Assembly (NCBI GenBank): GCA_002714015.1
Contig: PAWF01000038.1
Span: forward strand, 29,078-39,971
DNA length: 10,894 bases
Origin: Gammaproteobacteria bacterium
Lineage (GTDB): Bacteria; Pseudomonadota; Alphaproteobacteria; UBA828
Reading direction: 5' to 3'
The notes beneath the pieces were generated by a model. That model had not been told where the DNA came from and ran no database searches. It saw nothing but the letters and a program-made list of their open reading frames with translations. This document shows, piece after piece, positions 7,188-10,894 of this stretch. Both the position numbers and the translations under genes were made by a program. How positions within the stretch are numbered: the first letter of the stretch is position 1; the number at the start of each line of letters is the position of its first letter.

Positions 7188-8072
7188 ATGAGGTTTTTTT
7201 TAGAAGAGGCTGTTGAATATGGAATAGCTACAACTGTAGCGCCAGGAATACGTCGAGTAATGGCTAATAACCCAGGTCCTTTCACTTATCATGGAACCGG
7301 TACTTATATTGTAGGAAGTGGAAATGTTGCTGTCATAGATCCTGGTCCAAGCTTAACAGAGCATGTGGATGCTTTGGTTAGTGAGTTAGAGGGTGAGCGA
7401 GTAGAGCATATTTTGATCACTCATACCCATTTAGATCATTCACCAGCTGCTGCACTATTAAAAAATAAAACAGGGTCTCCAACATATGGTTTTGGTCCAC
7501 ATGGAGCAGATAAAGGTCCTGCAGTAGAAGAGGGCGCAGACTATAATTTTGTACCAGATATTGCTTTGTTGGATGGACATATTATAGAGGGCGATGGCTA
7601 TACATTTGAGGCTATTCACACACCAGGTCATACATCAAATCATGTTTGTTTTGAACTAAAAGGCACAGGAATTTTATTTTCTGGAGATCATGTTATGGGC
7701 TGGTCTACTACAGTTGTTTCGCCGCCAGATGGAGATATGGCAGTTTATCGAGCTTCACTTAAGTCATTGATAGGTCGTGATAACGATACATATTTACCAA
7801 CACATGGACCTAAAATTATAGATCCCCAATCGCATCTGAATTCTTTGATAGCTCACCGAGATAGTCGAGAATCTTCGATTTTAGATTGCCTAGAGAACAA
7901 AAAGAGTAAGATTCACGATATAGTAAAAGAATTATATAAGGATCTGGACCCTCGTCTCCATAAGGCTGCTCAACGTTCTATATTAGCGCATCTTATCCAA
8001 CTTATTAATGAGGGTAAAATAACAGCTGATAATGCTAACGTAGGAGTTAATAGTGAGTTTAAACTAAGATAA
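7188..8072 (+). CDS. MBL-fold metallo-hydrolase, LACTB2-like
   Basis: 294 residues. The metallo-beta-lactamase metal site is complete: HTHLDH (His79, His81, Asp83, His84), His148 in TPGHT, Asp167 in FSGDHVMG and His206 in LPTHGP. The C-terminal part, from about 228, is charged and helical, ending in HKAAQRSILAHLIQLINEGKI, and resembles the winged-helix tail of LACTB2-type hydrolases. Mammalian LACTB2 is a mitochondrial single-strand endoribonuclease; other close relatives are thioesterase-like hydrolases, so the substrate here is open. The start is firm: AGGA lies five bases before the ATG and overlaps the stop of the ABC gene, seven bases upstream, so the two are co-transcribed and probably translationally coupled. 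It converges on the flavin oxidoreductase gene after 16 bases, with no visible terminator. Confidence 0.9.
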   Translation: MRFFLEEAVEYGIATTVAPGIRRVMANNPGPFTYHGTGTYIVGSGNVAVIDPGPSLTEHVDALVSELEGERVEHILITHTHLDHSPAAALLKNKTGSPTYGFGPHGADKGPAVEEGADYNFVPDIALLDGHIIEGDGYTFEAIHTPGHTSNHVCFELKGTGILFSGDHVMGWSTTVVSPPDGDMAVYRASLKSLIGRDNDTYLPTHGPKIIDPQSHLNSLIAHRDSRESSILDCLENKKSKIHDIVKELYKDLDPRLHKAAQRSILAHLIQLINEGKITADNANVGVNSEFKLR

Positions 8073-8088
8073 ATAATCTTGTTAATCT

Positions 8089-9195
8089 CTATGTGATAGG
8101 AGATGTCCTTAGTCCCTTTGATTCAAGACGGGGCAGGACTTCATCTCTGAAATACGGGAATTCTTCAAGATAATTTACAAAAGTAATAGTTGTTCCTGCA
8201 TATCCAGCTTTATATATCTTCTCCATTTCATCAGCAATATAATCTGGATTCCCAACTAATGGGTATACCCCATGACCTGCGGCAAAGCGATTACGGAATT
8301 GTGTAAAGGCTTCTGGGGGGAAGCTTTGTGAGTGGAGACCCTGAAGCTTCATTAATTGATCAACAGCAGGCCAATCAGCTTTTTCATTAGCATAAAAATT
8401 ATGATATTCTTCAGCTTCATCTTGTGTAGGACGACAAACTACATAGGTTGTAGTAAAAACTCCCACATCCCTGTTAAGTTTAGCAGTGCGCTCTTTAAAA
8501 GATTTAACATTAGCAGCGCCACTTTCTAGGTCAATAAGCACGGTAAAAAGATAATTTGCATTACGAGCTGCAAACTCTTGTCCTTCATTAGAGGATCCAG
8601 CATTCATAATAGGAGGAATATTTTGGCCATAAGGCTTAGGATCGCCTTGGACATTTTTAAGTGAGAAATATTTCCCATTCCAATTAAATGGATTATCATT
8701 AGTCCATATACGATTAATTATATCGAACCATTCTTGACCATATTCGTATCGAACTTCATGCTCGTCAGGGAGTTTGATATTGAACATTTCATATTCTTGT
8801 GCATTCCAGCCACAAACAATATTTAAGCCAAATCTTCCTTTAGAAATATGATCCATTGTAGCAAACATTTTTGCTGCCACAATTGGATGATGAAAAGATG
8901 TATGAGCTGTTGCAAAAACTGTAATATTCTTAGTTGAAGCAAGCAAACCAGAACACCATGCTATAGTTTCAAGATTAGAACCTTGAAAATTTGTTTCGCC
9001 ACCGTAACCAACCCAACGGGCTATTGGTAAGATAAACTCTATACCTGCCTCATCTAGCATTTTTGCAAGGGCAAGATTATTCTCCCAATTTGCATCCCAA
9101 CTTTCTGGAACGGTAGAAATCGCCATACCCCCAGAGCAATTTGGTGAAAAAACACCTAACTTAAATGCATTATTATTATACATACTGTTTCTCAA
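8089..9195 (-). CDS. LLM-class flavin-dependent oxidoreductase (luciferase-like, RutA-related)
   Basis: 368 residues with the bacterial luciferase-like TIM-barrel fold. Clear family segments are the N-terminal LGVFSPNCSGG, RWVGYGGETNFQGSNLETIAW (60-80), FATAHTSFHHP (94-104) and HISKGRFGLNIVCGWN (116-131), then GSSNEGQEFAARNANYLF and the C-terminal LVGNPDYIADEM. These align by eye with the pyrimidine oxygenase RutA and similar FMNH2-dependent monooxygenases that oxidatively cleave C-N or C-S bonds. They need a flavin reductase partner, which is not in the window. The start is an unusual TTG at 9195: AAGAGGA lies exactly seven bases before it, while the next ATG (9183) is 19 bases away from that site. 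A TTGACA promoter with an adjacent palindrome lies upstream. It diverges from pxpB-like and pxpC-like genes, hinting at a shared catabolic role. The exact substrate is unknown. Confidence 0.88.
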   Translation of the reverse strand: MRNSMYNNNAFKLGVFSPNCSGGMAISTVPESWDANWENNLALAKMLDEAGIEFILPIARWVGYGGETNFQGSNLETIAWCSGLLASTKNITVFATAHTSFHHPIVAAKMFATMDHISKGRFGLNIVCGWNAQEYEMFNIKLPDEHEVRYEYGQEWFDIINRIWTNDNPFNWNGKYFSLKNVQGDPKPYGQNIPPIMNAGSSNEGQEFAARNANYLFTVLIDLESGAANVKSFKERTAKLNRDVGVFTTTYVVCRPTQDEAEEYHNFYANEKADWPAVDQLMKLQGLHSQSFPPEAFTQFRNRFAAGHGVYPLVGNPDYIADEMEKIYKAGYAGTTITFVNYLEEFPYFRDEVLPRLESKGLRTSPIT

Positions 9196-9258
9196 GCAAT
9201 AATCCTCTTCTTAGTTTATGGAGGCGCGTAAAAGTTTTTATAGAATTTATAATAAATA

Positions 9259-9287
9259 TTTAAATAGATGAAATAGATTTATGTCAA
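9259..9287 (-). promoter_or_regulatory. Putative promoter of the flavin oxidoreductase gene
   Basis: On the minus strand there is a perfect -35 TTGACA (9287-9282), a 17-base spacer and a -10 TTTAAA (9264-9259, four of six consensus matches). The leader would be about 55-60 bases. Confidence 0.4.
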
Positions 9288-9289
9288 TT

Positions 9290-9306
9290 ACAACAGTTAT
9301 TGTTGT
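9290..9306. promoter_or_regulatory. 17-bp palindrome next to the oxidoreductase promoter, candidate operator
   Basis: ACAACA (9290-9295), GTTAT, TGTTGT (9301-9306): perfect six-base arms around a five-base centre. It lies two bases behind the -35 box of the oxidoreductase promoter. Size and position suit a dimeric transcription factor. No regulator gene is in the window. Confidence 0.4.
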
Positions 9307-9468
9307 GACTGTGTGAGGCTATAGATTAAAATTTATTATTTAGTATGCATTATTAATGTTAGATATCTTCTAGATGTGTATTCTAAATATTTTAAGTTCC
9401 TATAGATCATAAGGATAGAATACTGTCTTAGAGTGAAGAAATTAGAGTTTTAAATCTTCTCAGATGCG

Positions 9469-9491
9469 CCATAGCACACATATGGTAAAAT
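9469..9491 (+). promoter_or_regulatory. Putative extended -10 promoter of the pxpB-like gene, with overlapping inverted repeat
   Basis: TGGTAAAAT (9483-9491) is an extended -10 (TGnTATAAT type, hexamer five of six); no -35 is evident. The inverted repeat CCATA (9469-9473), seven bases, TATGG (9481-9485) overlaps its left end, where a repressor could block it. The start of transcription would be near 9498. Confidence 0.25.
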
Positions 9492-9532
9492 TGGGCTTTA
9501 TCTTTTTAAGCTTGGAGAAAGGTAGGTAGCCG

Positions 9533-10417
9533 GTGCTTTATGAACATCCTGTTTTTCGTATAATGGGTGACTGTTCAATAAATATAGAGTTTGGAGATGA
9601 ATCTAGTATACCTCTAAATTTTCAAATTCTTAGTCTTGATAAATCTATAGAAAGTAATCCAATTAATGGCTTAATTGAGACTAATCCCCAGGTTAGAAGT
9701 TTGGGTTTAGTATTTGACCCAACAATAACAACTATTTCATATATTAGAGATTATATTGAAGATCTTTTAAAATCTAAACAAAAGGTATTAAGCTTACCTA
9801 GTAGAAGGTTAATTATACCTGCACTTTATGACGATCCGTGGTCGAGAGAATGTGCTAAATCTTTTGATGTGCAAAATAACATAGAATATATTGCAGAGTT
9901 TAATGGGATAACCCCTAAAGAGGTTATTAAAATACATACATCATCAGATTATTGGGTTACAGGGGTTGGGTTTGTTCCTGGTGCTTTTATGTCTTACGCA
10001 ATGGATCCTAAAAAACGAATAGGCGCACCACTATATCGTACACCCAGGACATGGACACATGAACGACTTTTAAATTTTGGTGGTTTAGTGTCGACTATTT
10101 ATCCTATTCGTGTACCTGGGGGTGGGCAACTTTTTGGAAGAACACCTTTAGATATATTTGATCCAGAGCTAAAAAATAGCGCCTTCGGGAATAATCCAAT
10201 ACTTGCACGAGCAGGAGATCGCCATCGTTATATTTCAATTTGTCGGCAACAATATGATGAAATTAGAGCTTCAGTTAAGGATGGTCGATATGAGTATGAA
10301 ATGGAGGAAGACTACTTTGATTGTAGCACTTATTGCAGTTGGCTATCAGAAATTGGTGAGCCAAATCAAAAATTAGATCCCGAGTCTAATCAATTGTGGG
10401 GAAAAGGATATGTTTGA
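9533..10417 (+). CDS. PxpB/KipI-like carboxyltransferase-domain protein (5-oxoprolinase subunit B family)
   Basis: 294 residues from a GTG start preceded by AAAGG and AGGTAG. The CT_C_D domain is recognisable: MGDCSINIEFGDE near the N terminus, GITPKEVIKIHTSSDYWVTG (125-144), GFVPGAFMSYAMDP (146-159) and PGGGQLFGRTPLDIFDP (195-211). PxpB and PxpC with PxpA form the bacterial ATP-dependent 5-oxoprolinase; related domains occur in urea carboxylase. Two points are unusual. The segment TPRTWTHERLLNFGGLVSTI stands where typical PxpB/KipI proteins carry VPAGSVGIAG, and about 50 extra residues, including GRYEYEMEEDYFDC, follow the usual end. It is therefore a divergent subfamily member, and 5-oxoproline may not be the substrate. 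It overlaps the next gene by eight bases. Confidence 0.85.
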   Translation: MLYEHPVFRIMGDCSINIEFGDESSIPLNFQILSLDKSIESNPINGLIETNPQVRSLGLVFDPTITTISYIRDYIEDLLKSKQKVLSLPSRRLIIPALYDDPWSRECAKSFDVQNNIEYIAEFNGITPKEVIKIHTSSDYWVTGVGFVPGAFMSYAMDPKKRIGAPLYRTPRTWTHERLLNFGGLVSTIYPIRVPGGGQLFGRTPLDIFDPELKNSAFGNNPILARAGDRHRYISICRQQYDEIRASVKDGRYEYEMEEDYFDCSTYCSWLSEIGEPNQKLDPESNQLWGKGYV

Positions 10418-10894
10418 GGTCTTAAAACCGGGCATTCAAACTACAGTCCAAGATGCAGGAAGAAGTGGGGGTCAGTCAAAAGGTGTACCTCCTTCTGGGG
10501 CTCAAGATTTGTTTTCTCTAAGGATAGGAAATTTGTTAGTTGGGAATCCTGATAGTGGTCCGATTCTTAGTCGTTCAAAGATAGGTTGCGCTGGTTTAGA
10601 AATCGCCCTGGGTGGATTAGAGATGCGAGCAGTTGGTGATCATCTTATATCCCTAACCGGTGCCGATACATTTGCTAGTATTGATCGCAAGCCAGTTATT
10701 CCATGGTCAACCAGTTTGATACGTAATGATCAAGTTCTTTCATGTGGTGTATCTAAGAAGGGAGCTAGAGCTTATTTGGCTGTTCATGGGGGGTTTGATG
10801 TTCCATTATATATGGGTAGCAGATCAACCCATTTGAGCGGGCAGTTTGGGGGATATTTTGGACGTGCACTTCGTGCCGGAGATAATTTAAAGGT
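10410..10894 (+). CDS. PxpC/KipA-like biotin-dependent carboxyltransferase family protein (N-terminal part, truncated by window edge)
   Basis: An open frame from the ATG at 10410 to the right edge gives 161 complete codons with no stop; full members have about 300-330 residues. The N terminus MFEVLKPGIQTTVQDAGRSG is the family signature of CT_A_B proteins, followed by GVPPSGAQDLFSLRIGNLLV, ALGGLEMRA, SLTGADTFASID, GARAYLAVHGGFDVP and GSRSTHLSGQFGGYFGRALR. Family partners are PxpB/KipI, and the two subunits form one complex. The start overlaps the preceding stop by eight bases (ATGTTTGA), and GGGG lies eight bases upstream, so translation is coupled. A PxpA (LamB/YcsF) gene or biotin carboxylase and carrier genes would be expected downstream, outside the window. 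Confidence 0.9.
   Translation, partial: MFEVLKPGIQTTVQDAGRSGGQSKGVPPSGAQDLFSLRIGNLLVGNPDSGPILSRSKIGCAGLEIALGGLEMRAVGDHLISLTGADTFASIDRKPVIPWSTSLIRNDQVLSCGVSKKGARAYLAVHGGFDVPLYMGSRSTHLSGQFGGYFGRALRAGDNLK

Larger units (their letters stand above)
9196..9532. other. Divergent regulatory region between the flavin oxidoreductase and pxpB-like genes
   Basis: 337 very AT-rich bases without a supported gene. It contains the oxidoreductase ribosome binding site (9203-9209), its TTGACA promoter, a 17-bp palindrome directly behind that promoter, and, towards the other gene, an extended -10 overlapped by a smaller inverted repeat. The middle, 9310-9460, shows nothing recognisable. Confidence 0.5.

Overview
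The window is AT-rich chromosomal DNA that most resembles an alphaproteobacterium, possibly a low-GC marine lineage. This is an inference from the set of genes: a 62-residue zf-CHCC (NDUFS6-like) zinc-finger protein, an ATP-dependent PEP carboxykinase, a DinF-like MATE pump and a LACTB2-like metallo-hydrolase. No rRNA, tRNA, insertion sequence, CRISPR array or phage gene was seen.

Layout, left to right. A MATE efflux pump (minus strand) is cut by the left edge. A gene-free stretch of about 500 bases follows, and then pckA (plus strand), with a GC-richer, hairpin-forming leader. pckA converges on polA (minus strand), which is one continuous reading frame of 917 codons interrupted by a single in-frame TGA at 3795-3797. 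Upstream of polA on the same strand is the small zinc-finger gene. Diverging from it is a two-gene plus-strand operon of a YadG-like ABC ATPase and a metallo-beta-lactamase-fold hydrolase, 7 bases apart. These converge on an LLM-class flavin-dependent oxidoreductase (minus strand). That gene diverges, across a 337-base regulatory region, from a pxpB/kipI-like and pxpC/kipA-like pair (plus strand) that overlap by 8 bases. The second of the pair is cut by the right edge.

How the genes fit together. The left and centre are housekeeping: gluconeogenesis (pckA), DNA repair and replication (polA), and a small respiratory-complex-type zinc protein. The right end looks like an accessory catabolic unit. 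A RutA-like flavin monooxygenase faces a 5-oxoprolinase-type gene pair across a region with a strong TTGACA promoter and an adjacent 17-bp palindrome, which suggests regulated use of a nitrogenous organic substrate. The substrate cannot be read from the sequence.

The most notable observation is the broken polA. Every catalytic motif of the 5' nuclease, the 3'-5' exonuclease and the polymerase is intact on both sides of the stop, and the TGA stands where the family has a conserved Arg codon. A sequencing or assembly error, a recent nonsense mutation, and readthrough or restart are all possible. Codon reassignment is argued against by the other genes here. No convincing intrinsic terminator was found anywhere in the window.
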